A stretch of 64,000 nucleotides of DNA from Nesterenkonia ebinurensis. Its GTDB lineage: Bacteria; Actinomycetota; Actinomycetes; Actinomycetales; Micrococcaceae. The position numbers and the translations under genes are program-made. Below the pieces are notes generated by a model. It saw only the letters and a list, made by a program, of their open reading frames with translations, had not been told where the DNA came from and did no database searches. Every line of letters begins with the position of its first letter. The stretch's first letter is position 1. Below are positions 32,898 to 40,735 of the stretch, piece after piece. The stretch covers positions 1-64,000 of the forward strand of contig NZ_VWNF01000005.1 in NCBI RefSeq assembly GCF_008711175.1. The letters run 5' to 3'.

Positions 32898-34256
32898 CTA
32901 CTCAGAGCCCTCTTTTGACAGATCCTCGCCTGAAGCGATTTCTTCTGAGGAGAACGTCTCTTGTTCCGCGGGTTGTTCCCCCGCTGCGGGCTTGTACTTC
33001 GGGGCGGGCGGCGACCAGGGCCTCTGCCTTTGCAGAATACTCACATAAAATTCGTCAACAGCCCCAATCACCGACGTAATGAAAGAGGACCGCCCTGCGA
33101 CAGTCTTCTGTAATCCCATTGGATGCATCTGCGACACAGTAAAACGAGTGATCTCTGGAAAACCTGGAGGAAGAACCTCCCTGAGGTCTTCTCTGAACTC
33201 AGCGATGCCTGCGGCATGGCTGCGTCTTGGCCCATGGACTTCGATCACTACATCCGTCAAACTTTCTTCCAGCGGGCGAAGGAGCCAGTTCACACGTGTT
33301 TGGTTACGCGCCTGACCCGAGGCGGGAACAACGGCGAATGTGCTGATTTGGCGAGCACGCATGTCGCACCGAAGCTGAAGATCGGCCACTGTCCCAGGGA
33401 TGTGGATCTTCGCCGACATTGTGTAGTCCTTCTCTAGCTCCTCAGCGAGTCCGCGAGTCCGCTCTTCGGGGTTCTCAAGCTCTCTCCGGGTAAGACGCGG
33501 ACTAACCTCTACGCCAAGACGCTGGCCCAGTTTTAGACAGATGTAACGGATCAGACCGTCAAATTTTCCGGCAACATCTATCACGTCGTCGCTGTCTTTT
33601 CGGACGATCCCCTGGCGAACAGCATTTACCACTGGGGTCCAGGAGGGTCCCATATCGGTGAAGTCCAGGGCACCGGACTTCTCATGTTCCAAGTACCTAA
33701 TCAACTCACCAAGAATCCACGATTGCTCAGGGTCTTCGATTCCATGAACTTCTTTTTCCATCACAGCAATGGAGATCAAGCGTATCCAGGAGAAGTGATA
33801 GACAGGTGTCCGACGTAGTTTGTGTCCTGACAGACTAAGTGGATGCGCTCCCAATACAGGCGGGATCTCATTCGAGATTGTAATAACAGCATCGAAATCT
33901 CTTTCTCGGGCTACGTCCATATAGCTCTCTACTTGCTCTTTGCTAAGGGCGTTCGATTCTGTTTTGACTTCTACCAGTGCAGTCCACGTCGTACTGCCGC
34001 GTGATACACGGATCAATCCGTCTGGGCGAGGAGATCGTTTGCTCTTCTTGTCCTCGAACGCAACCTCCACGAAGGATTCCACGTTGGCGCGAACCCTACC
34101 CAATGGTGCTCCGCAAGGTTTCAGCACCGCATGGGCGAAGCTCGGGACGATGCTGAGGACTGACAGAAGTGCGGAAGTGGCTCGCGCCTCTTGCTCGGCA
34201 GCCCCTCTGATGCCAGAGGTCGGGATGAGACGGGCTTCTCGCCATTCTTCAGCCAT
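32898..34256 (-). CDS. PD-(D/E)XK-like protein of unknown function
   Basis: 452 residues. The opening MAEEWREARLIPTSGIRGAA marks a conserved actinobacterial family often labelled 'stress response protein'. Residues 79-98 carry D79...E96-V-K98 (PDG...ALVEVKT) and then KEQVESYMDVARERDFDAVI, the layout of a PD-(D/E)XK nuclease core. The rest is a mixed, unrecognised domain with a Pro/Glu-rich tail. ATG 34256 is chosen for GAGAAAGGT just upstream; a longer frame to 34652 has no conservation. Codon use is less GC-biased than the flanking chromosome. A 97-bp internal segment is duplicated at 36871-36967. Confidence 0.65.
   Translation of the reverse strand: MAEEWREARLIPTSGIRGAAEQEARATSALLSVLSIVPSFAHAVLKPCGAPLGRVRANVESFVEVAFEDKKSKRSPRPDGLIRVSRGSTTWTALVEVKTESNALSKEQVESYMDVARERDFDAVITISNEIPPVLGAHPLSLSGHKLRRTPVYHFSWIRLISIAVMEKEVHGIEDPEQSWILGELIRYLEHEKSGALDFTDMGPSWTPVVNAVRQGIVRKDSDDVIDVAGKFDGLIRYICLKLGQRLGVEVSPRLTRRELENPEERTRGLAEELEKDYTMSAKIHIPGTVADLQLRCDMRARQISTFAVVPASGQARNQTRVNWLLRPLEESLTDVVIEVHGPRRSHAAGIAEFREDLREVLPPGFPEITRFTVSQMHPMGLQKTVAGRSSFITSVIGAVDEFYVSILQRQRPWSPPAPKYKPAAGEQPAEQETFSSEEIASGEDLSKEGSE
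33643..33739. repeat. 97-bp segment duplicated at 36871-36967
   Basis: This stretch inside the PD-(D/E)XK-like gene has a direct copy 3.2 kb away with 8 differences in 97 bp. In both copies it encodes (minus strand) a segment ending HEKS..DFT.MGPS. Confidence 0.9.
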
Positions 34257-34666
34257 ACTGCGACCTTTCTCACAGGATTCTTTCAGTAATCGTAGCCCAA
34301 CCTGGACTCTTGCTGGGGAGGCGCTCAAGTTTGCTGTCTCTCCGTGTCTGGCCCTGCCCCTAGCGCGATGCCTCAGTATCAGAGTGAGTGATGCTGCAGG
34401 TGTTGCGATGGTTGGATACTTTTCACCTGATGATTGAGTCATAGTGTGGATGCTGCCCCTGGTGCGGGGTTGGACTGCATACGTAATGCCGACCCCGGGT
34501 GGAAGGACCGGCCGGGGTGGCTTGAATAGGAACGTGTTGGTGCCCCACTGAGGTTTGTCCCGACCGGCCCAATCTGCCAATCTCAGTATTGATCGAGGTA
34601 GGAATGTCAGTCTGAAGGGTGCGCTACATAGTCTTCCAATTGATGAGGTCATCGCCGTGCAGCACC
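34257..34666. other. Non-coding stretch with a hairpin, no gene seen
   Basis: No supported gene. A hairpin, ACCCCGG...CCGGGGT, lies near 34492-34518, and CGACCGGCCCAAT follows near 34560, resembling an insertion-sequence end, but no transposase accompanies it. The frame open through it is an extension of the PD-(D/E)XK-like gene without conservation. Confidence 0.4.
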
Positions 34667-34977
34667 TTATTGGTGAATCTTCTGACCGAATCGTTGACGT
34701 AGATGATCACCGTATTCGACTGCATCAACACGAACTCCAAGGAGTTCTTCCAACTCACGATTAAGCCTTGCATCCTCGAACATGGTGAAGCCCTCACCTG
34801 AGTCGATCAGCAGATCCAAGTCACTTCAGAATCGTCATCTCCTCGTGCCGCTGATCCGAACACACGGGGATTTTTAGCGTGGTGAGACTGCTGGTGGATC
34901 AATCTGTTGTCTGGTCGTCGCGCAACATGTGATCGTACCAGCCGGTGCACGCAATCTCGCAGGGCGATGTCTGGCAT
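34667..34977 (-). pseudogene. MNT-type nucleotidyltransferase (antitoxin-like), frameshifted
   Basis: Reading from ATG 34977: MPDIALRDCVHRLVRSHV, then KNPRVFGSAARGDDDSE, the nucleotidyltransferase fingerprint GSxARGD. The frame breaks near 34845. It resumes as LDLLIDSGEGFTMFEDARLN and ELEELLGVRVDAVEY, ending at TAA 34667-34669. MNT proteins are the AMPylating antitoxins of HepT-MntA pairs. No HepT partner remains beside it. This is a dead toxin-antitoxin remnant. Confidence 0.7.
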
Positions 34978-35061
34978 AAGTCTCCTTAAAGCATAAATGC
35001 GCCCTGGGCGGAACCTGGGCACTGAGCGTCTATTAGGGCTAGGTGGGCGTAGTGTCAGGTG

Positions 35062-35199
35062 GTGGATACTTTTTTAGCGGTCTGGGACTTTGCATCTCAG
35101 TGGTCACCTGTAGTCGGTTCGGCTTTTCTGTTGCTCGCGGCGACTCTTGCCTGGGTTCACTTAGCCCGTGAGCGTTCGCGGGTGTATATCGTGGCCTAA
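35062..35199 (+). CDS. Possible small single-helix membrane protein
   Basis: A 45-codon frame from GTG 35062: an N-terminal WDFASQW, one hydrophobic helix (PVVGSAFLLLAATLAWVHLA) and a basic end RERSRVYIVA. No good ribosome-binding site and no recognised family. It could be chance coding or a remnant, and nothing else is seen in 34978-35250. Confidence 0.25.
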   Translation: MDTFLAVWDFASQWSPVVGSAFLLLAATLAWVHLARERSRVYIVA

Positions 35200-35255
35200 C
35201 AGCGCCCTCTCAGAACTCTCGGGTGGAGGGGTGGCTAGTCGAATTCTTCGCCGTT

Positions 35256-35440
35256 GAATGGCGCGCCCAGAGCAATGGGATGACAGAGCGACGGCGCCTC
35301 GCTTCTGCCTCCGGACCCTATGAATCAGCAGTCCCCGCCCCGATCGCGGCCCTGAGGATGACCCTTCCCCAGAGCTAGCGGCGGATCTGGATGAGGCCAC
35401 GATGGCACTGAGCCGGTTCGATCACCATGCCCAGAAGACC
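35256..35440 (+). pseudogene. Fic-family N-terminal remnant
   Basis: The first frame reads EWRAQSNGMTERRRLASASG and then PYESAVPAPIAALRMTLPQ before a stop. One base later the sequence continues ELAADLDEATMALSRFDHHA. Together these resemble the N-terminal Fic_N region of Fic/AMPylating proteins. The catalytic HPFxxGNG part is absent. The call rests on weak similarity recalled by eye. Confidence 0.4.
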
Positions 35441-35576
35441 CTGCCCACCGCAGGATCGCGCCGGTGAGGCAGCAGAGCGCGAGGGCGAGGAAGACGCCCT
35501 GGTACCCCAGGATGTCGATCAGGACGAAGACGGGGATGAACACGGCCCAGCTTCCGGGCGATACGAAGTAGCTCAA
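35400..35576 (-). pseudogene. MFS-like transporter fragment
   Basis: A hydrophobic segment, SPGSWAVFIPVFVLIDILGY and VFLALALCCLTGAILRW, looks like two membrane helices of a major-facilitator transporter. No complete gene surrounds it. It abuts the decayed TetR gene, which suggests a deleted regulator-transporter pair. Low certainty. Confidence 0.35.
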
Positions 35577-36126
35577 GCCGTGTGGCGCGTGATCCTCCGG
35601 TCAGGGCTGGCCCGGGCGTCGGTGCGCGCGGTCGCCCAGGAGGCAGGACTATCGGTCGGATCGTTGCGCCATTATTTCAGCGAGCAGCGGGAACTGCAGA
35701 TCTACGCTCTCGAGCTCATCAACGAGCGAGCACACCAGCGCTACATCGCGGTGGACAGGAGTCTGCCTGTCCGAGAACGGATAGAGAGTTCCGATGTGGG
35801 CCGTGCTGCCGGTGACCCCAGAGCAGGCCAAGGAAGATCAGGTGTGGCTCGCCTTCCGGAACGAGTCCGCCACCGATCCCGAACTCGCTGAGCTGGTCGC
35901 TGAGGACCGTGCCATGTCACTCGGCCTTGCCCGCCACACAATCACCTCGCTCCGCGATGCCGGTCAGGCCAATCCAGAGATCGACGTCGACGCTGCCGCT
36001 ACTGAACTCGTCGCCCTTTTCGACGGCCTGTGTCTTGCTGCCGTACTCACTCCCTCCGATATGCCTGCGGCTAAGCTCAAAGACACCGTCACCAGGTGGC
36101 TCGATGCCCTTGCCACACGCCAGTAG
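35564..36126 (+). pseudogene. TetR-family regulator with one frameshift
   Basis: The first part contains a TetR helix-turn-helix (YEVAQAVWRVILRSGLARAS, VRAVAQEAGLSVGSLRHYF) followed by ELQIYALELINERAHQRY. The frame breaks near 35790. The C-terminal half continues in the next frame from MWAVLPVTPEQAKEDQVW to LDALATRQ at 36126. The original start is uncertain because the 5' end merges with the MFS fragment. Confidence 0.75.
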
Positions 36127-36204
36127 GAGCGAGACCCACGCCGAGCGATGCCGTGCTATGTTCACCAGTGGATCGACGGTCGCCCGCATCGGGAAGGGAA
36201 CAGC

Positions 36205-36855
36205 ATGAGCACCTCCATCGACTTGGCCTATCCATTCACGGGCCGCTGGCTCATCCAGAACAGCCCGGCCAATCGGGTTCCCAGCCACGGCACGCGGGTG
36301 CTCGCCACCTCGTTTGCCATCGACTTCGTGGCGGTCACTGACACCGGACGCACCGCACCGATCACCCTTAATTCTCTCCTGCGGCCTGAACCCGCCGACA
36401 GGTTCCCCGGATTCGATCGCCCGATCCTGGCACCCATAAAAGGCATCGTCACAGCCGCACATGACAGTGAGCCCGATCATCCGGCCCATCGCGGACTGCC
36501 CTCGATCCGCTATGCGCTGACTCAGCGTCGCCGAGCTGCGGCGGGCTGGGTGGCTCTCGCCGGCAACCACGTCATGATCGAAAGCGGCGGCATTATCGTC
36601 GCGCTCTGCCATCTACGCCAGGGCAGCATCAACGTCCATACGGGTCAGCAGGTGCAGGCCGGAGACGTGCTCGGTGGCTGCGGGAACTCCGGCAACAGCA
36701 CTGAACCCCATGTCCATGTTCAGGCGATAGACAACCGCGACATCGAGCGCGCCAACGCAGTGCCTCTGACATTCGACGGGGCCCTACCGGTCAACGGCGA
36801 GGTCATCCACGTACCAGAACCGCACAACCAAGTAGACCAAAATCGCAGCGGATAG
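36205..36855 (+). CDS. M23-like metallopeptidase
   Basis: 216 residues without a signal peptide. The peptidase M23 core shows SHGT...FAIDF (His28, Asp40), GNHVMIESGGIIVALCHL, the lysostaphin-type strand VQAGDVLGGCGNSGNS and HVHVQ, which supplies zinc ligands. Family members cleave peptidoglycan cross-links, but lack of a signal peptide makes the location uncertain. ATG 36205 is preceded by GGGAAGGGA; an upstream in-frame start at 36148 has no such site. It follows the broken TetR gene by 79 bp. Confidence 0.75.
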   Translation: MSTSIDLAYPFTGRWLIQNSPANRVPSHGTRVLATSFAIDFVAVTDTGRTAPITLNSLLRPEPADRFPGFDRPILAPIKGIVTAAHDSEPDHPAHRGLPSIRYALTQRRRAAAGWVALAGNHVMIESGGIIVALCHLRQGSINVHTGQQVQAGDVLGGCGNSGNSTEPHVHVQAIDNRDIERANAVPLTFDGALPVNGEVIHVPEPHNQVDQNRSG

Positions 36856-36870
36856 CTGATCAAGACCGAG

Positions 36871-36967
36871 GAGGGTCCCATAGCGGTGAAGTCCGGGGCA
36901 CAGGACTTCTCATGCTCCACGTACCTGATCAACTCACCAAGAATCCACGATTGCTCGGCGTCTTCGA
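36871..36967. repeat. 97-bp copy of part of the PD-(D/E)XK-like gene
   Basis: Identical at 89 of 97 positions to 33643-33739 and in the same orientation. The encoded minus-strand peptide keeps ILGELIRYVEHEKS. No more of the gene surrounds it, so it is the stump of a deleted paralogue. The rest of 36856-37123 shows no gene. Confidence 0.9.
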
Positions 36968-37123
36968 CGAAGTGGTTACGTGGAAGGTGGTCATGTTCAC
37001 CACGGGAATCTCTCCTCCTTTCTGAGTATAGGAAGACCCCGTGCACAGGCGGGGTCATGGTTGGCTAGGTAGGTTTCAGGGGTGATCGCGTAACGCGGGA
37101 TACCCCTCTATGGAAGGTTCGCC

Positions 37124-37498
37124 ATGATCGAGGTACTTTCAACAGCCGATGGACTGGTGTCGATCCGAGTCAGCGGCAAGGTCGAAAAGCAGGAATGGGA
37201 ACAGGTCACAACGGCAGTCGAGGAGGCTCTATCTGAGCACGAGCAAGTCTCCCTGTATGCCAACCTCTCCGAGCTTGAAGGCATGAGCGCAGGAGCAATC
37301 ATCGAGGACTTGAGGACCTCACTAAAGAACCTCACCAACATGGATCAGGTGGGCCGTCTGGCGGTGGTCACCGAATCTGCGTGGATCGAGAAGATGATCG
37401 ATGCAAGCAAAAAGCTCTTCTCCGACCTGGATGCACGAGTGTTCAGTCAGGACGAGGTCGCTGAAGCGCGCCTGTGGGTGGAGCCCCAGCCCACTTGA
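37124..37498 (+). CDS. SpoIIAA-like (STAS/SEC14-fold) protein
   Basis: 124 residues: MIEVLSTADGLVSIRVSGKV, LYANLSELEGMSAGAII, GRLAVVTESAWIEKM and ARVFSQDEVAEARLWV match the SpoIIAA-like family (DUF3478). These small proteins are thought to bind lipids or other ligands; no phosphorylation motif is assigned. It appears intact and monocistronic. Confidence 0.8.
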   Translation: MIEVLSTADGLVSIRVSGKVEKQEWEQVTTAVEEALSEHEQVSLYANLSELEGMSAGAIIEDLRTSLKNLTNMDQVGRLAVVTESAWIEKMIDASKKLFSDLDARVFSQDEVAEARLWVEPQPT

Positions 37499-37568
37499 TC
37501 TCTATACCCTCGGTGGTCACGAGCAGGCCCCCACCGTGTGATGAGGGCCGGATAGTCGGGGTTGGAGG

Positions 37569-37922
37569 TTATGTGGTGGCCTCCGGTACGTAAAGGATGG
37601 TCAGGGGCGCCAGGTGCTTCACAGCATCCTCAAAAGTTGACCATTCCTCCCACCAGACCATGCGATCACCAGTTATTCGCCCTGTCTCTGCAAGCTGACC
37701 AGTACAAGCACGCATGACCGTATTGTCTGGCAGCCCCTCCAGCTCTTCCACGGTGCTCATGGTCTCTCCGACCCGGCCACGCGCCCAGAGGGCGCCCCTG
37801 GTGAATCCGTGCATCCATGACAAGCCGCGCCGGTTATGCCGATCAGCCATCGACTCAGCATCAGTCCAATGCGGGCCCCACTGCCGTTCAGCCTCGGCGT
37901 GCGCTTTTTCTTCGAAGCTCAT
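37569..37922 (-). CDS. Hypothetical protein
   Basis: 117 residues, soluble, Trp- and Glu-rich (EEKAHAEAERQWGPHWTDAE; WMHGFTRGALWARGRV; GDRMVWWEEWSTFEDAV). No family is recognised. The size and composition resemble phage or mobile-element accessory proteins. Divergent from the next small membrane protein. Confidence 0.5.
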   Translation of the reverse strand: MSFEEKAHAEAERQWGPHWTDAESMADRHNRRGLSWMHGFTRGALWARGRVGETMSTVEELEGLPDNTVMRACTGQLAETGRITGDRMVWWEEWSTFEDAVKHLAPLTILYVPEATT

Positions 37923-37952
37923 GCCCTGTCCTTTCGTTGGTAGCCTCAGGGT

Positions 37953-38150
37953 ATGGAAATTTTTGCAGTTCTCGTAAGTGCCCTCATCGGGTTGGCATAC
38001 ATTGCTTTCGCGATAGCTGCCATCCTGTCGATCTTAAACTCACGCAGCTACACCAGCGGCCTCAAGGCGCTATGGGTTCTCGCAGTACTAGCTTTCCCGT
38101 TCCTCGGGTCGCTGGTGTGGTTCTTGGTGGGCCGAAACTCAAGCGGCTAA
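37953..38150 (+). CDS. PLDc_N-domain small membrane protein
   Basis: 65 residues, two helices: LVSALIGLAYIAFAIAAI and ALWVLAVLAFPFLGSLVWFL, then VGRNSSG. The segment LWVLAVLAFPFLGSLVWFLV is the signature of the PLDc_N domain, found free-standing in many Actinobacteria. Function unknown. Confidence 0.75.
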   Translation: MEIFAVLVSALIGLAYIAFAIAAILSILNSRSYTSGLKALWVLAVLAFPFLGSLVWFLVGRNSSG

Positions 38151-38184
38151 GAACACTGGAGTGCCACTTCGGTAGGGTTGAGAT

Positions 38185-38421
38185 ATGCCGCTGTGGATTC
38201 TGTGGGCTATAGGGTTGCTGTTGATTGTCGGCGGCGTGCTGCTGTTCATCTATCGCAATCAGGCCTTCAACGTCATCTACAAGACCAACACCTTGGGGCG
38301 CAAAGACCCTGAGAAGGCGTTCGGGGATGGCTCGTTCCTGATATTGCCCGCCATCATGGCCCCGCTTATGGGTGTCGCATTTCTGTTCTTCGCTGCTTCC
38401 GAAACCTTCGGCTGGGACTAA
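38185..38421 (+). CDS. Small two-helix membrane protein
   Basis: 78 residues with helices at about 4-24 (ILWAIGLLLIVGGVLLFIY) and 52-72 (ILPAIMAPLMGVAFLFFAAS), separated by a polar loop. Family not recognised. It lies 34 bp after the PLDc_N gene and just before the att-like repeat. Confidence 0.55.
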   Translation: MPLWILWAIGLLLIVGGVLLFIYRNQAFNVIYKTNTLGRKDPEKAFGDGSFLILPAIMAPLMGVAFLFFAASETFGWD

Positions 38422-38457
38422 ATCAATCCGCTGGCTCTCCGGGAGGCGGGCCCAAAC

Positions 38458-38482
38458 TGGTCGGGATAGCCGGATTTGAACC
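38458..38482. other. Attachment-site repeat (att), partial tRNA-Pro copy
   Basis: TGGTCGGGATAGCCGGATTT and the next five bases (GAACC) are identical to the 3' end of the tRNA-Pro gene at 41707-41731: CCA end, acceptor strand and part of the T-arm. The D and anticodon arms are missing here. This is the expected distal attachment site of an element integrated in tRNA-Pro. Confidence 0.85.
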
Positions 38483-38684
38483 ACCTAAGCACTCTGTCAC
38501 AAATGCCCCTGCATCCGCATGATTCCGGATTTTTCGGAAGATCGGCTGCTCTAACTCCATTGGCAACCATGGACCCGCAAATCCGGGCATGGATTTACAT
38601 GGTTTCCCCATTGGGGAACGGCGTGTCGCCCCCTCCCCCAAGGCTCTCCAGGGCTGAGGTCACTCCCCACGACTACCCTGTCCT

Positions 38685-38880
38685 CATGGACGAGCGCACC
38701 CGCCCCTACGGCACCATGCTGCAGGCCCGCACCGACGCCTTCGGAGCCCCACCGGCGGAGCAGAAGCGCTACCTGTGGGGCCTGGCCGGAGAGCTCGTGG
38801 AGTGTGAGCAGCTGCGCATCGTCTCCGGCACAAAGTTCCCCGGCTCCACCGGCCCGACCCGTGAGATACTGACCAGGGAT
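38685..38880 (+). pseudogene. Fragment of an unrecognised gene
   Basis: From ATG 38685 the frame reads MDERTRPYGTMLQARTDAFG, KRYLWGLAGELVECEQLRIV, SGTKFPGSTGPTREILTRD, with coding-like GC third positions. After about 38880 the coding signal switches to the other strand (XRE gene). It therefore looks truncated at a recombination junction. Family not recognised. Confidence 0.4.
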
Positions 38881-38881
38881 C

Positions 38882-39012
38882 CTGCGGTAGCTCATGTACT
38901 CGGTGATAACGCCGCGACTCAATCCAGACTCTCTAGCGAGGCGAGACTTGTTCCATCCGTCACGATTGTCGATTTGGGCTTGTAGGTACCGGGCGAACTC
39001 GGTCACAGACAC
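38882..39012 (-). pseudogene. XRE-type helix-turn-helix gene, 5' part only
   Basis: From GTG 39012 (or GTG 39006): VTEFARYLQAQIDNRDGW, NKSRLARESGLSRGVITEYM, SYRRIPG, a clear Cro/C1-type helix-turn-helix. The usual C-terminal half is missing because the coding signal stops near 38880. It is divergent from the P63C gene, as is common for element regulators. Confidence 0.55.
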
Positions 39013-39040
39013 AACCTTTGATGGGCGGGCTGAGGAGTTG

Positions 39041-39834
39041 ATGGGCAATGCTGAGCATCCCGCCCCCAATACCCAGGCCCCAGGGAGTGGCACCGGAAGC
39101 GCCACCGCCAAAGTCCCGCCATTCCTCGCCGCGAAGAACCTCCAGAAGTACGCTTCGGATGACCTGAGGTCCAAGTGGGGAGCTGTGCGCTATCGACTTC
39201 CCAATGGTGGTCAGGCATATGGTTATAACGCAGAGATTCTCCCTGAGGTCTGTGAGATTTACTTAGCCGCCAGTGAAGATGAGGCCATTCTGTCGAGCCA
39301 GAAAGCGTCCGCCAAAGCAGCCGGGATTATCATGCGCGGATTGGCGCGAGTGGGCATCACTGCACTCGTGGACGAGGCTACCGGGTACCAGGAAGTGCGC
39401 GCCCGGAACGAACTCCAGTTGATCCTGGAGGAATTCGTGCAGGCTGAGCTCCGCCCTGGATGAAGCGGTTCCCCGATGAGTTCTTCGAGCAGATGTACCG
39501 CCTTCACGGTTGGGAGTACAAGCCTGGAACCTCTCAGCGGACACCCCAAGCGGGAAAGCTGGTCAACAAGTACATCTATGACCAACTAGCCCCAGGCGTC
39601 CGCGAAGAGATGGAGCGCTTGAATCCCAAGAACGAGAAGGGGAACCGCTCGCACAAGCATCGCCAACATCTGACCGATGGGACGGGGCTTACTGCGCTGG
39701 ATCGACAAATCTCGACAGTAACCACACTGATGCGGATCTCCGAGAATAGAGAGCACTTCGAGGAATTGTTCAATCGGGCTTACCCGCCACGACAGGCGAG
39801 GCTCCCGCTCGTCCTGGATGTTGATTACGCTTAG
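39041..39834 (+). pseudogene. P63C-domain protein split into two overlapping frames
   Basis: The first frame (39041-39463) contains KYASDDLRSKWGAVRYRLPN, GYNAEILPEVCEIYLAA and ALVDEATGYQEVRARNELQL. The second (39460-39834) begins MKRFPDEFFEQMYRLHGW and contains KYIYDQLAPGVREEMERLNP and HRQHLTDGTGLTALDRQI. Together they form a full P63C domain. A one-base gap between ELRP and W(MKRFP) would restore one protein. The frames overlap by ATGA, so coupled translation of two halves cannot be excluded. P63C genes are phage/element cargo of unknown role. Confidence 0.75.
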
Positions 39835-39901
39835 CATCTCCTGCCCTGCCTCTAGGATCTGGGTGTAGGTCGCATCTAGAGGGGATAGCGCGCCGGCTGG
39901 G

Positions 39902-40206
39902 GTGCGCATTGAGCATCAGGACCACCTGCCGCAGGGCCGGTGGGGTGAGTATAGGCACCACCACCGGAGGATCCGACTGCTGTCCTGCCTGGCACCGGTG
40001 CAGTACCGCTCCACCCTGGCTCATGAGCTGGGGCACGCCGTCTATGGGCACAGGCGCTCGACGGCACGCACAGAGCTGGAAGCTGATGCGTGGGCCGCTC
40101 GGTACCTGATCCGCCCGGAGTGGAGACACGGGCCACGGCGGCCTATGATGACGTTCTGACGGTCGCTGATGAGCTGCAAGTGCTCCCACAGCTAGTGGTG
40201 GTCTAG
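39902..40206 (+). pseudogene. ImmA/IrrE-type metallopeptidase, frameshifted
   Basis: The gluzincin motif is intact: STLAHELGHAVYGH and ELEADAWAARYLI. After PEWRHG the frame is lost and the ORF stops at 40159. In another frame the sequence continues TAAYDDVLTVADELQVLPQL to a TAG at 40204-40206. ImmA proteases cleave element repressors such as the nearby XRE protein. The N terminus is also short. Confidence 0.65.
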
Positions 40207-40280
40207 GCAGAGCACCTAGCGCGACACCCGGCTATCAGGCAGTATTGAGGAATCACTCAAAACCTTGAGGAGGGAAGATC

Positions 40281-40604
40281 ATGACAGAGCAGCACCCGCA
40301 GCAACCCGAGTATCCGCAGCAGCCCCAACATCCGCAGCCCACGTATCAGCATCCCGGACATCAACAGCATTCCGTACACCACTACTACCACCCGACCGGC
40401 GCCCCGAAGAGTCACATTGCCGCGATTCTGCTCTCATTTTTCCTCGGCACCCTTGGGATCGACCGCTTCTACCTGGGCCACGTCGGGCTCGGCATTGCTA
40501 AGCTGTTGCTCAGTTGGGCAACGTTCGGAGTGTGGCAGCTCATCGACTTCATTCTGATTATTCTCAAGGGCACGAACGGGCTCAAGCAGATCAACTGGCA
40601 GTGA
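40281..40604 (+). CDS. TM2-domain protein
   Basis: 107 residues. A Gln/Pro/His-rich N-terminal tail (residues 1-40) precedes a TM2 domain of two helices with HIAAILLSFFLGTLGIDRFY, LGHVGLGIAKLLLSWATFG and a C-terminal WQLIDFILIIL. Intact, with GAGGAGGGA upstream. Role unknown. It is probably the only undamaged gene inside the relic element. Confidence 0.85.
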   Translation: MTEQHPQQPEYPQQPQHPQPTYQHPGHQQHSVHHYYHPTGAPKSHIAAILLSFFLGTLGIDRFYLGHVGLGIAKLLLSWATFGVWQLIDFILIILKGTNGLKQINWQ

Positions 40605-40735
40605 CATAGCTCAATACAGTCGCTTCTCAGGACCCACTCTGAGGACCGCACTGGAGGCGAGAACTACGCAGTGATTGCCAGTCGAGTCCCGGGCCCGCTG
40701 AGGAGCTTCGAGGCTGCGCTCTCCCGCGCTGGCAC

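Noticed and set aside
34440-34640. Possible insertion sequence (GC-rich hairpin and CGACCGGCCCAA end-like bases)
   Set aside because: No transposase, no matching second end and no target duplication.
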